A stretch of DNA of 9,056 bases from an uncultured Collinsella sp. (GCA_900547805.1 URIE01000076.1:1-9056), one strand, 5' to 3'. Shown: positions 1 through 7,420, numbered from the stretch's first letter. A program made the numbers and translations. The notes: generated from the sequence alone by a model not told the origin.

Positions 1-434
1 ACCGACAGCTTTTCGCCCCCATGGCGCTTGAGCACGCTGTCATCGACGGCCAGCAGGTCGCCTGCGTCGTAGGCGTCAGTCAACTCCTGGTCGTCGATGA
101 GATTCTGCAGCGTAGAGCCCACGCGCACCGCGGTCTTCTGGCCGTTGAGCTCCACGTCCACGCTGCGGTTGACGTAGCCCACGACGGCAGCGATAAACAG
201 CACGAGCGCACAGCCCACGGCGATGAGCGCATAGGGCAGGCGAGACGAACGACGGGGTGTGCGGCTGTTGCCAATGCGCGCGCTGCGGTCGCTAAAACCG
301 CGGCTATGGTTGAGGTACATCGCGCCGGGCTTACGGCGGCGTTTGCGCTGGCCGCTGGGCAGCTGCCCCAGGTCGCGGCGCGCCGTCGGACGCGCACCGG
401 AGTGCCCGTTTAAGTTGGATCCGTTTTGGCGCAT
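1..434 (-). CDS. Single-pass membrane protein with DUF348-like extracellular domain, partial (C-terminus cut by window edge)
   Basis: The first 144 codons of a gene that runs off the left edge. The ATG at 434 has a good ribosome binding site (GGGGGAGGG about 4 nt upstream). The first 66 residues are strongly basic and probably cytoplasmic (RKRRRK near 31-36, RRSSR at 61-65). A hydrophobic segment at about 67-87 (LPYALIAVGCALVLFIAAVV) is the only membrane span, so this is a type II membrane protein. Residues 92-140 (VDVELNGQKTAVRVGSTLQNL..., AGDLLAVDDSVL) resemble the small ubiquitin-like/DUF348-type domains found outside the membrane in Gram-positive cell-wall enzymes. In Coriobacteriia I associate this N-terminal architecture with polysaccharide deacetylases. 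The catalytic part lies outside the window, so that is a guess. A lytic enzyme or L,D-transpeptidase is equally possible. No separate promoter is evident in the 72 bp upstream, which is mostly taken up by a terminator hairpin. Confidence 0.75.
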   Translation of the reverse strand, partial: MRQNGSNLNGHSGARPTARRDLGQLPSGQRKRRRKPGAMYLNHSRGFSDRSARIGNSRTPRRSSRLPYALIAVGCALVLFIAAVVGYVNRSVDVELNGQKTAVRVGSTLQNLIDDQELTDAYDAGDLLAVDDSVLKRHGGEKLS

Positions 435-444
435 GTGCCCTCCC

Positions 445-485
445 CCATAAACACAGCAAGCCGGAGCAACAGGTCTCCGGCTTGC
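445..485 (-). terminator. Intrinsic terminator after the PRC-barrel gene
   Basis: A perfect 11-bp stem (GCAAGCCGGAG at 456-466 pairing with CTCCGGCTTGC at 475-485) with an 8-nt loop starts 22 nt past the stop of the PRC-barrel gene. On the minus strand it is followed by TGTGTTTATG, a poor T-run, so termination may be partial and allow read-through into the gene starting at 434. Confidence 0.7.
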
Positions 486-506
486 CTCCCATCATTTGGT
501 ACGTCG

Positions 507-1262
507 CTATTTTGTAGCTTTTGACGAGCCTCCGCTCGCCTTTTGGTATTCGTCCTTAAAGGCCTTGAACATGCCGCGCGTCTTGCCGAGCTGCTTGCCC
601 AGTGCGCGACTGCCTTTGTCCACGGCAACCGATCCCTTGTCATCGAGCACCTTGGCGCCCTTCTTGACCTTATCGCCCACCACGACGCTTGCCTCGGCAG
701 CCTTTGCGGCGGCGCCGCCCGAATACCCGAGCGACTTGACCTCGTCCGAAACAATCATCGCGCCGTCCGCATAGCCGCGCAGCATCGTCGGCGGCACCTG
801 CGTGTCACCAACCAAAACACTCGAAGCAGCACCGGCGGTCACATAGAATGCCTGCACGATGCCCGAGCGTGGCTTGAACTCAACGTCCGAGCAATAGCCC
901 ACGACGTCGCCTGATTCCGTGCGCACGTCCATACCGACCCAGATGATGCAATCGTCCAGGTTGATGTCGAGGCGCTTGGCAGCGGCGGCATCGTACGTGT
1001 CCTTGACGTCATCGACCGCAATGGCGCCCTCATAGACGCCGATGGCATCGAGCGCCACAAATCGGTCGGGACGCTCGATCATGCCCGCGATATCAGACTG
1101 GCGGACCATAAAGCCGACCACGCGCGTACCGCCCGGGGTAAAGACCGGAAAGTGAATCTTTCCGAGCTTTTTAGGGCTGCGCGGCGTGCCGTCCTTTTTG
1201 GTGCGCTTGTCCTCGGTAGGCTTGCGATAGATCTTGGCGCCGACAAAATCCCCGGCGCGCAT
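507..1262 (-). CDS. PRC-barrel domain protein with two barrels and a lysine-rich C-terminal tail
   Basis: A 251-residue protein with no signal peptide or membrane span, so probably cytoplasmic. Two PRC-barrel-like units can be seen: residues about 4-85 (GDFVGAKIY..., KIHFPVFTPGGTRVVGFMV, FVALDAI) and about 106-175 (IIWVGMDVRTESGDVVGY, GIVQAFYVTAG, MLRGYADGAMIVSDE). The first barrel carries a basic insertion at 13-33 with many Lys/Arg. The tail from about 176 to 251 is rich in Gly, Ala, Ser and Lys (for example DKVKKGAKVLDDKG and KAFKDEYQKA) and looks helical or disordered. PRC barrels are general small-molecule or protein interaction modules (RimM, photosynthetic reaction centre H subunit, sporulation YlmC/YmxH), so the fold does not give the function. 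Its ATG overlaps the TAA of the upstream YtxH gene (TAATG), implying translational coupling and a shared role. Strong hairpin terminator downstream. Confidence 0.85.
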   Translation of the reverse strand: MRAGDFVGAKIYRKPTEDKRTKKDGTPRSPKKLGKIHFPVFTPGGTRVVGFMVRQSDIAGMIERPDRFVALDAIGVYEGAIAVDDVKDTYDAAAAKRLDINLDDCIIWVGMDVRTESGDVVGYCSDVEFKPRSGIVQAFYVTAGAASSVLVGDTQVPPTMLRGYADGAMIVSDEVKSLGYSGGAAAKAAEASVVVGDKVKKGAKVLDDKGSVAVDKGSRALGKQLGKTRGMFKAFKDEYQKASGGSSKATK

Positions 1263-1651
1263 TATGCCTCGGTCGAGGGCTCCGCAGCCTCGGTATCAGC
1301 CTCGACGGCGTTCTCGACCACGACGTCGGCGGCAGGCGTCACGTTGCCGCCCGAAATGGCGTCGTTGAGCTGCTCGCGCAGCTGGTCCATGCGCTCGCGG
1401 GCCAGGTCAACCTTAGCGCGCAGGTCGTCGGTCTTGGCATCGACCATCGGGCCAAAGTCATTCACCGCAGCACGGGCCTCCTCGGCGCTGTGCTCGTAGG
1501 TGTCGCGCATATTGTCCCAGGCGTCGTTGGCGATATCGGCAGCCATGGCGCGGGTCTCGGCGCCCGAGCGCGGGGCCAGAGCAACGCCGACAATAGCGCC
1601 GGCAGCGGCACCAAAAAGTGCGCCGGAGACAAAGCTGAAAGTCTTACCCAT
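1262..1651 (-). CDS. YtxH-like small membrane-anchored protein
   Basis: A 129-residue protein. Residues 6-27 (SFVSGALFGAAAGAIVGVAL) form a Gly/Ala-rich hydrophobic helix ending in APRSGAETR, the hallmark of the YtxH family (general-stress-associated small proteins of Firmicutes and Actinobacteria). Residues 35-100 are a charged amphipathic helical region (DNMRDTYEHSAEEARAAV, DLARERMDQLREQL) like the apolipoprotein-like repeats of that family. The last 25 residues are acidic and Ala-rich. I chose the ATG at 1651 because AGGAGAGG lies 7 nt upstream and the product starts exactly at the family N-terminus. The reading frame stays open to 1723, but a start there would add 24 arginine-rich residues encoded by the promoter and leader. 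The TAA overlaps the start of the PRC-barrel gene by one base. Molecular function of YtxH proteins is not established. Confidence 0.85.
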   Translation of the reverse strand: MGKTFSFVSGALFGAAAGAIVGVALAPRSGAETRAMAADIANDAWDNMRDTYEHSAEEARAAVNDFGPMVDAKTDDLRAKVDLARERMDQLREQLNDAISGGNVTPAADVVVENAVEADTEAAEPSTEA

Positions 1652-1666
1652 GATCATTCCTCTCCT

Positions 1667-1686
1667 GCGGGCACGTCGGTGCCCAC
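1667..1686 (-). promoter_or_regulatory. 5'-UTR hairpin directly upstream of the YtxH ribosome binding site
   Basis: GTGGGCAC (1686-1679) pairs with GTGCCCGC (1674-1667) around a CGAC tetraloop, giving 8 bp with one G-U wobble. The 3' foot of the stem touches the AGGAGAGG ribosome binding site (1666-1659). The hairpin would begin about 10 nt from the predicted transcript start. It could stabilise the mRNA or influence ribosome access. There is no T-run after it, so it is not a terminator. Confidence 0.45.
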
Positions 1687-1702
1687 CGTTTGAATGCTGT
1701 CC

Positions 1703-1708
1703 ATTATA
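1703..1708 (-). promoter_or_regulatory. Promoter -10 element for the YtxH/PRC-barrel pair
   Basis: A perfect TATAAT on the minus strand (ATTATA at 1703-1708) lies 52 bp upstream of the YtxH start, predicting a transcript start near 1696 and a leader of about 45 nt. No good -35 hexamer sits 16-18 bp upstream (closest GCGGCA/AGCGGC), so an activator or an alternative sigma factor may be involved. Confidence 0.55.
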
Positions 1709-1717
1709 CCCGCAGCG

Positions 1718-1770
1718 CATCACTTGCCGCTCCGCTCATCTGCGTACGGCAAAGGCGCAGGTACGTGATG
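1718..1770. repeat. Nested inverted repeat between the CphA-N-like gene and the YtxH promoter
   Basis: CATCAC (1718-1723) and TTGCCG (1724-1729) are complementary to GTGATG (1765-1770) and CGGCAA (1747-1752) respectively. Two 6-bp stems are therefore adjacent on one side and separated by 12 nt on the other. It follows the stop codon of the gene ending at 1788. With no T-run it could be a weak or Rho-type 3'-end structure, or an operator upstream of the YtxH promoter. Confidence 0.3.
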
Positions 1771-1787
1771 GTGATAAACGCGTAGAC

Positions 1788-2621
1788 CTACTCCTGAGGC
1801 ATAGCCGGCATGGCCACCGTGGCACCCGGGTCCTCGCCGGCGCCGTCCACGAGCGGCAGGCCGCCCTCATGCGCAGGTCCTGCCGGAACCGTCGCAGCAC
1901 CGCCAAAGACGGCAGCGGAGGCCTCGTGGTTCTCGGCAACCGCGCCCTCGGTATCAATCGCCACCTGGGGCTCGTCGTCAAAGTTGGGGACGCCCTGGGG
2001 CTCGGCGGGAACGGGCTCGGCGGTCGCATCGGCAACGAGCTCGGCGTCGACCGGCACATCGCCCTCGTCAGCGCCCTCGTCCTCGGCAGCATCTTCGCCG
2101 TTCGCAGCGGCGACGGCCTCGTGAGGATCCTTGCCCTCGGCCTCGGCACGCATGCCCAGCACCAGGTTGCGCAGACCCGCGACCGTGCCTTCCACGTCGG
2201 GGGCAGGCTGGTCGGCGTGCAGGTACGCCCAGTCCATCATAAAGGTGGCCGAAGACAGCGCACCGATGGCCAGCGCGTCGTCGGGGCACGAAAGCTCAAC
2301 CTCAAAGACGCGCTCGTCGTGCTCGCTTACGCGCGTGCGGCCGCACGAGATGCTGCCGGCAAGACCGGTCTCGTTCATGAGCTCGACCGTCACATGCTCA
2401 AGCAGATGGCAAAGCTCGGTCTGGCCCATGCAGTCCTGGAACTCGCGACCGGAATCACCCAGGCACAGGTGCTTGGCAATCGCCGGCACCAGGTAATACA
2501 CGCGCGCCGTGGCCTCGATATCCTCCGAGGTCATGAGCGGCATGCCGGGGTTCACCAGCACATGCGCGCAGATCTTGTCCTCGCTGACGGTGACCTTAAG
2601 GATGTTGAACAGGCCTGCCAT
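1788..2621 (-). CDS. Stand-alone protein resembling the cyanophycin synthetase N-terminal domain, with a long acidic tail
   Basis: A 277-residue protein with no signal peptide or membrane span. Residues 1-130 recall the N-terminal domain of cyanophycin synthetase CphA. ELCHLLEHVTVEL at 69-81 matches the conserved 'HLLEHVALELQ' element. GLAGSISCGRTR at 86-97 matches its '...GFGRTR' segment. The following VFEVEL...ALAIGALSSA corresponds to its beta-strand and helix after that motif. The ATP-grasp and Mur-ligase domains of CphA are absent. Residues 160-277 are low-complexity (Ala, Glu, Asp, Gly, Pro, Val) and almost certainly disordered. Start chosen at ATG 2621 with AGGGGAG just upstream. It lies 24 nt after the CNNM-family gene and is probably co-transcribed with it. 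Function unknown: binding of an amino acid, a peptide or a polymer end is possible. The family link is my own motif comparison, not a search result. Confidence 0.75.
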   Translation of the reverse strand: MAGLFNILKVTVSEDKICAHVLVNPGMPLMTSEDIEATARVYYLVPAIAKHLCLGDSGREFQDCMGQTELCHLLEHVTVELMNETGLAGSISCGRTRVSEHDERVFEVELSCPDDALAIGALSSATFMMDWAYLHADQPAPDVEGTVAGLRNLVLGMRAEAEGKDPHEAVAAANGEDAAEDEGADEGDVPVDAELVADATAEPVPAEPQGVPNFDDEPQVAIDTEGAVAENHEASAAVFGGAATVPAGPAHEGGLPLVDGAGEDPGATVAMPAMPQE

Positions 2622-2645
2622 AACTCTCCCCTACTCTTCCTTGCC

Positions 2646-4019
<1,374 letters not shown>

Positions 4020-4129
4020 CGGGAGTTTCTCGAACCTCCAAGATTCGGGATGTCGGATTAAAACGTTGACGGCGGATACGGCAATTGCACCGGCGCCCAA
4101 ACAAGGACGCGGGCGCGCAGGCGTGGTCG

Positions 4130-4813
4130 CTAGATTACGAAGAGGATCACCGCCATGAACTGGAAGATACTGCCGGCGAGCACCCACAGGTGAAACACAC
4201 TGTGCAGGTAGCGCACGTTTTTGGCGATGTAGAACGGCACGCCCACGGTGTAGCACACGCCGCCGACAGCGAGCAGGGCAAGTGCCACGGGGTTGAGCAG
4301 CGACACGAGCTCGGGCAGCTTAAAGACGACGAGCCAGCCCATCAGCAGATAGACCACGCCGCTTACCCAATGCGGCTGGCGCTCGCGCAGGAAGCACTCG
4401 AGGGCAATGCCGATGATGGCGATGGCCCATACGGCAAAGAACAGCACAGCGCCGCCGTCGTTTGCGAGCGTGATGAGGCAAAACGGCGTATAGCTGCCGG
4501 CTATGAGCAGGTAGATGCAGCTGTGGTCGATGATGCGAAACACGCGCTTGGCGCGCGCGGGCTGAATCGCGTGGTAGAGCGTGGAGGCTAGGTATTCGAG
4601 AATAATGCTGACGCCATAGACAATTGCCGCGGCCATGTGGGCCGGGCCTCCGCCGCGCAGGGCGGCGAATACGATCAGGAGCACCAGGCCCGCGATACCC
4701 AGCAGGCAGCCGACACCATGGGTGACGGAGTTCATGATCTCCTCGCCCACCGTGTAGTGTGGAACGGCCGCGGTCTTGGGTCGCGGCTTAGAACTGTCGC
4801 TCGAATCGGACAT
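4130..4813 (-). CDS. Hemolysin III / PAQR-family membrane protein (YqfA/TrhA type)
   Basis: A 227-residue integral membrane protein with about seven hydrophobic segments after a short Ser-rich hydrophilic N-terminus. Family signatures: VGEEIMNSVTHGVG at 22-35, ASTLYHAI at 76-83, IDHSCIYLLIAGSYTPF at 95-111, VCYTVGVPFY at 187-196 and the C-terminal HSVFHLWVLAGSIFQF at 204-219. The putative metal-binding set is intact: H81, D97, H204 and H208 (HxxxH). PAQR homologues are predicted Zn-dependent membrane hydrolases. In E. coli the relatives are linked to membrane energetics; haemolysis is a historical name. The ATG at 4813 has GGAGG 11 nt upstream. A TTG at 4831 lies before that site and is not credible. 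A divergent promoter lies upstream. The next gene begins 110 nt downstream, in a gap with one 6-bp GC-rich hairpin (4093-4116) and no convincing promoter, so co-transcription with the CNNM gene is likely. Confidence 0.92.
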   Translation of the reverse strand: MSDSSDSSKPRPKTAAVPHYTVGEEIMNSVTHGVGCLLGIAGLVLLIVFAALRGGGPAHMAAAIVYGVSIILEYLASTLYHAIQPARAKRVFRIIDHSCIYLLIAGSYTPFCLITLANDGGAVLFFAVWAIAIIGIALECFLRERQPHWVSGVVYLLMGWLVVFKLPELVSLLNPVALALLAVGGVCYTVGVPFYIAKNVRYLHSVFHLWVLAGSIFQFMAVILFVI

Positions 4814-4848
4814 GCCGGTTACATCCTCCAACGTAAAGAGTTCTCAAC

Positions 4849-4878
4849 ACTATATCAAAGCGTCTAGGTACGTGCGAA
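4849..4878 (-). promoter_or_regulatory. Promoter for the hemolysin III gene
   Basis: On the minus strand TTCGCA (4878-4873), an 18-bp spacer and TATAGT (4854-4849) give a moderate sigma-70-type promoter (4/6 and 5/6 consensus), 36 bp before the start codon. The -35 lies in an imperfect symmetric stretch, GTGC-N7-GCAC (4872-4886), that could be an operator. Confidence 0.45.
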
Positions 4879-4920
4879 ATTTGCACCATACGTGACCCTT
4901 TGTTTACCCATTCTTTGCCT

Positions 4921-4979
4921 GTTGACGCATCAACGGCGAACGTCCATAATGCGCTTGCATTAAATGTTGATGTATTAAC
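4921..4979 (+). promoter_or_regulatory. Pair of GTTGA-N4-TYAAC operator-like inverted repeats
   Basis: GTTGA-CGCA-TCAAC (4921-4934) is a perfect inverted repeat covering the -35. GTTGA-TGTA-TTAAC (4966-4979), with one arm mismatch, lies just past the predicted transcript start. Centres are 45 bp apart. Two similar dyads bracketing the promoter are typical of repression by a dimeric winged-helix or TetR-like factor. No regulator gene is in the window. Confidence 0.4.
4922..4950 (+). promoter_or_regulatory. Promoter for the alpha/beta hydrolase gene
   Basis: TTGACG (4922-4927), exactly 17 bp, then CATAAT (4945-4950): five of six consensus bases in each hexamer at ideal spacing. Transcript start is expected near 4957, leaving a leader of about 43 nt that is AT-rich compared with its surroundings. 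This is the best canonical promoter in the window. Confidence 0.65.
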
Positions 4980-4999
4980 ATCTTATAGGAAAGCTTCTT

Positions 5000-5965
5000 A
5001 TGTCTCAAAACGCACGTTCCCATCGAAAGCTCAAGATAGCCGGCGTCGTTGCGCTGGTGCTCGTTGTCGCGCTGTTGGGGTTTGCCGGCAACTTCTTGTT
5101 CGACTTTGCCCTGAATCCCCAAGCGCCGTACACCATGAAGATGATGCAGGATGGCAAAGACGACAAAAAAGGTGAGCAGCCTGATGCCGAGGAAACCGAG
5201 GCGCGGGCGTGGTTTAAAGAGAATCGCGAGAGCAGCAGCCTCACCGCAGATGACGGAACCGAGCTTGCCGCCTGGTATTTTGCTGCGTCGGAGAGCACGC
5301 ACGACTACGCCGTCTGCCTGCATGGATATACCAACGAGCCCATCGGTATGGCCCGATACGTCAAGCGATTCCACGACCGCGGCATGAACGTACTCGCACC
5401 CGCCGCCCGCGCCCACGAGCGCTCCGGCGGCGACTATATCGGCATGGGCTGGCCCGAGCGCCTCGACATCGTCGCATGGATCGAGCAAATCGTTCAGGCT
5501 GACCCCGAGGCGCGCATCCTGGTCTTTGGCGAGTCGATGGGTGCGGCAACCGCCATGAACGTCGCGGGGGAATCTCTGCCCGCAAACGTGAAATGCATTA
5601 TCGAGGACTGCGGTTATACAAGTGTTTGGGACGAGTTTTCCCTGCAGCTCAAGGACGTGTTCGGCCTGCCCAGCTTTCCCTTGCTCGATGTAGCAAACTT
5701 GGTGTGCAACGTGCGCGCGGGCTACGACTTTCATAAGGCGAGCAGTGTGGAGCAACTCAAACACGCGACGGTTCCCATGCTGTTTATCCACGGCGACCAA
5801 GACACCTTTGTGCCGTACAGCATGCTCGACCAAAACTACGACGCGTGCGCCAGCAAGGTCAAGCAAAAGCTCACTATCCATGGCGCCACCCACGCCAAGA
5901 GCGCGCAGGTCGACCCCGAACTCTACTGGAACACGGTCGACAACTTCCTCGACAAGAATTTTTAG
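5000..5965 (+). CDS. Membrane-anchored alpha/beta hydrolase
   Basis: A 321-residue protein. Lys/Arg residues at 9-12 are followed by a hydrophobic segment at about 13-36, forming a signal anchor or uncleaved signal peptide, so the enzyme likely faces outward. Residues 47-75 are a charged linker. The alpha/beta-hydrolase fold covers about 80-321. The oxyanion strand motif is CLHGYTNEP (106-114) and the nucleophile elbow is GESMG with Ser179. The acid is Asp268 (HGDQDTFVP) and the base His298 (HGATHAKS), so the triad is complete. GGDYIGMGWPERLDIVAWI (143-161) is typical of the YqkD/BD-FAE-like group of cell-surface hydrolases. The substrate cannot be told from sequence: esters or acyl groups of lipids, peptides or wall components are possible. 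RBS AGGAAAG lies 6 nt before the ATG. It is the only plus-strand gene, with its own promoter and terminator, so it is a single-gene unit. Confidence 0.9.
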   Translation: MSQNARSHRKLKIAGVVALVLVVALLGFAGNFLFDFALNPQAPYTMKMMQDGKDDKKGEQPDAEETEARAWFKENRESSSLTADDGTELAAWYFAASESTHDYAVCLHGYTNEPIGMARYVKRFHDRGMNVLAPAARAHERSGGDYIGMGWPERLDIVAWIEQIVQADPEARILVFGESMGAATAMNVAGESLPANVKCIIEDCGYTSVWDEFSLQLKDVFGLPSFPLLDVANLVCNVRAGYDFHKASSVEQLKHATVPMLFIHGDQDTFVPYSMLDQNYDACASKVKQKLTIHGATHAKSAQVDPELYWNTVDNFLDKNF

Positions 5966-6043
5966 GCAAAAAGCAACGTCTGGGGTTTTGTTGCCAAAAA
6001 TCGGTTTGTAGTCGGCGGTATTCGATTTTTCACCGCACTTCTG

Positions 6044-6082
6044 AAAAGCCGCCCGCAAGCGTTGTGCTCGTGGGCGGCTTTT
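6044..6082. terminator. Bidirectional intrinsic terminator between convergent genes
   Basis: AAAAGCCGCCC (6044-6054) pairs perfectly with GGGCGGCTTTT (6072-6082). Two more pairs (one G-U) extend the stem inward around a loop of about 13 nt. The A-tract and T-tract make it work in both directions. It sits between the hydrolase stop (5965, plus) and the DUF362 gene stop (6130, minus). Confidence 0.85.
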
Positions 6083-6129
6083 GCTCAACTTACGCTATAA
6101 AGGCGCTTATTTTGTCCAATAGATAGGCG

Positions 6130-7335
6130 CTACTTGACCTCGATGAGCTCGTACTCGCTCGTGCCCAAGCCGATCTTCTCGGCATGCGCGATGCACACGC
6201 GCCAGTCGGTGTCGGGATGCGTAATGCAGAAGGGGTCGTGCGCCTGCTCGCCCTCCAGATGCTCGTGGTTATGCTCCATCTTGGCCGCGCTATCGGTGAG
6301 CTCGGTGTTGGGCAGCGGCTCGGACGCCATGACGGCATCGGCGCAGGCCTGGTCGATGGCGACCGGGTCGAAGCTCGCGAACATGCCGATGTCGTTGACG
6401 ATAGGTGTGTCGTTTTCGGGATGGCAATCGCAGTTGGGGCTGATATCCATGGCAAGCGAGATGTGGAAGCTCGGGCGGCCGTCGACGACGGCCTTGGTGT
6501 ACTCGGCGATCTTGCAGTTGAGCACGTCGGCCGCGGCGTCATAGCCGGGCTTGATGCAGTCCTGGTTGCATGCCGCAATGCAGCGTCCGCAGCCCACGCA
6601 GCGATCGTGGTCGATGGTGGCCACGTGCACCGTGCGAGTAGCGCCGCTGGCAAGCTCGCGCTCGCGGGTGTCGTTGAACGAGACAGCGTCGTGCGCGCAG
6701 ATCTTTTCGCAGGCACGGCAGCCAATGCAGTGCTCGGCCGCGACGTTCGGCTTGCCGGCGGCATGCTGCTCCATCTTGCCGGCACGGCTGCCGCCGCCCA
6801 TGCCCAGGTTCTTCATGGCGCCGCCAAAACCGGCCTGCTCATGACCCTTAAAGTGGGTGAGGCTGATCACGATATCGGCATCCATGAGCGCCTGACCGAT
6901 CTTGGCCTCGTGCACGTACTCGCCGCCCTCGACCGGGACGAGCGCCTCGTCGGTACCCTTGAGGCCGTCGGCAATAATGATCTGGCAGCCCGTGGCATAC
7001 GGGGTAAAGCCGTTCTGATAGGCGGTATCGATGTGCTCGAGCGCGTTTTTGCGGCTACCGACATAGAGCGTATTGCAGTCGGTGAGGAAGGGCTTGCCGC
7101 CCAGCTCCTTGACGACATCCGCGACGGCGCGGGCGTAGTTGGGGCGCAAAAAGCTCAGGTTGCCCAGCTCGCCAAAGTGAATCTTGATGGCGACGAACTT
7201 GTTCTCAAAGTCGATCTGCTCGATACCGGCGTGACGGATGAGGCGCTTGAGCTTGTCGAGCTGGCTCTCGCGAGCATGCGTGCGCAGGTTGGTGAAGTAC
7301 ACCTTGGCGGGTGCTGCGGGTGCAGTTGCGGTCAT
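6130..7335 (-). CDS. DUF362 protein with two 4Fe-4S cluster motifs
   Basis: A 401-residue, probably cytoplasmic iron-sulfur protein. Residues 10-190 are the N-terminal part of DUF362 (KVYFTNLRTH, AIKIHFGELGNLSFLRP at 49-65, DCNTLYVGSRKNALEH, ISLTHFKGHEQAGFGGAMKNLGMG at 157-180). A ferredoxin-like insert follows, with Cys203, 206, 209 and 213 (CIGCRACEKIC) and Cys246, 249, 252 and 256 (CVGCGRCIAAC): two complete CxxCxxCxxxC cluster motifs. DUF362 resumes with CDCHPENDTPIVNDIGMFAS (302-321) and FDPVAIDQA (322-330). A His-rich stretch at 353-373 (MEHNHEHLEG..., ITHPDTDW) could bind metal. DUF362-ferredoxin proteins are widespread in anaerobes; most are uncharacterised and presumed to be redox proteins. 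The ATG at 7335 has GAGGGG 8 nt upstream. It has its own promoter and ends at a bidirectional terminator, so it appears monocistronic. Confidence 0.93.
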   Translation of the reverse strand: MTATAPAAPAKVYFTNLRTHARESQLDKLKRLIRHAGIEQIDFENKFVAIKIHFGELGNLSFLRPNYARAVADVVKELGGKPFLTDCNTLYVGSRKNALEHIDTAYQNGFTPYATGCQIIIADGLKGTDEALVPVEGGEYVHEAKIGQALMDADIVISLTHFKGHEQAGFGGAMKNLGMGGGSRAGKMEQHAAGKPNVAAEHCIGCRACEKICAHDAVSFNDTRERELASGATRTVHVATIDHDRCVGCGRCIAACNQDCIKPGYDAAADVLNCKIAEYTKAVVDGRPSFHISLAMDISPNCDCHPENDTPIVNDIGMFASFDPVAIDQACADAVMASEPLPNTELTDSAAKMEHNHEHLEGEQAHDPFCITHPDTDWRVCIAHAEKIGLGTSEYELIEVK

Positions 7336-7377
7336 AAATCTATCCCCTCGGTCTATATGGCGTTACAGACATAGAGG

Positions 7378-7408
7378 ATGGTACCAGTTAAAGCAGAGTT
7401 AAAGTCAA
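7378..7408 (-). promoter_or_regulatory. Promoter of the DUF362 gene with an embedded direct repeat
   Basis: On the minus strand TTGACT (7408-7403), 19 bp, then an extended -10 TGG-TACCAT (hexamer 7383-7378); transcript start near 7370. The spacer contains CTTTAACT twice (7404-7397 and 7393-7386), separated by CTG, so the repeat period is 11 bp. Such one-turn direct repeats are typical binding sites of OmpR/PhoB-type response regulators. Confidence 0.5.
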
Positions 7409-7420
7409 GTATGGCACCTA

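Noticed and set aside
4093..4116. GCGCCC-N12-GGGCGC hairpin between hemolysin III and CNNM genes, as a terminator
   Set aside because: Six base pairs, a large loop and no T-run on the minus strand. In GC-rich DNA this can easily arise by chance.
4020..4256. N-terminal extension of the CNNM gene by 79 codons
   Set aside because: It would overlap the hemolysin III gene by 127 bp, adds Arg/Pro-rich non-family sequence, and the ATG at 4019 starts exactly where the first membrane helix of the family begins.
5973..5994. Minus-strand GCAAC-N12-GTTGC followed by TTTTT, a possible second terminator for the DUF362 gene
   Set aside because: The stem is only 5 bp with a 12-nt loop, and it overlaps the region just after the hydrolase stop. 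The 11-bp bidirectional hairpin nearby already explains termination.
4904..6088. A 394-codon open frame on the minus strand over the alpha/beta hydrolase
   Set aside because: It is the antisense shadow of a clear hydrolase with an intact catalytic triad, and it runs through the promoter and terminator regions.
6184..7374. A 396-codon open frame on the plus strand over the DUF362 gene
   Set aside because: Antisense shadow. The minus strand encodes conserved cysteine clusters and DUF362 motifs.
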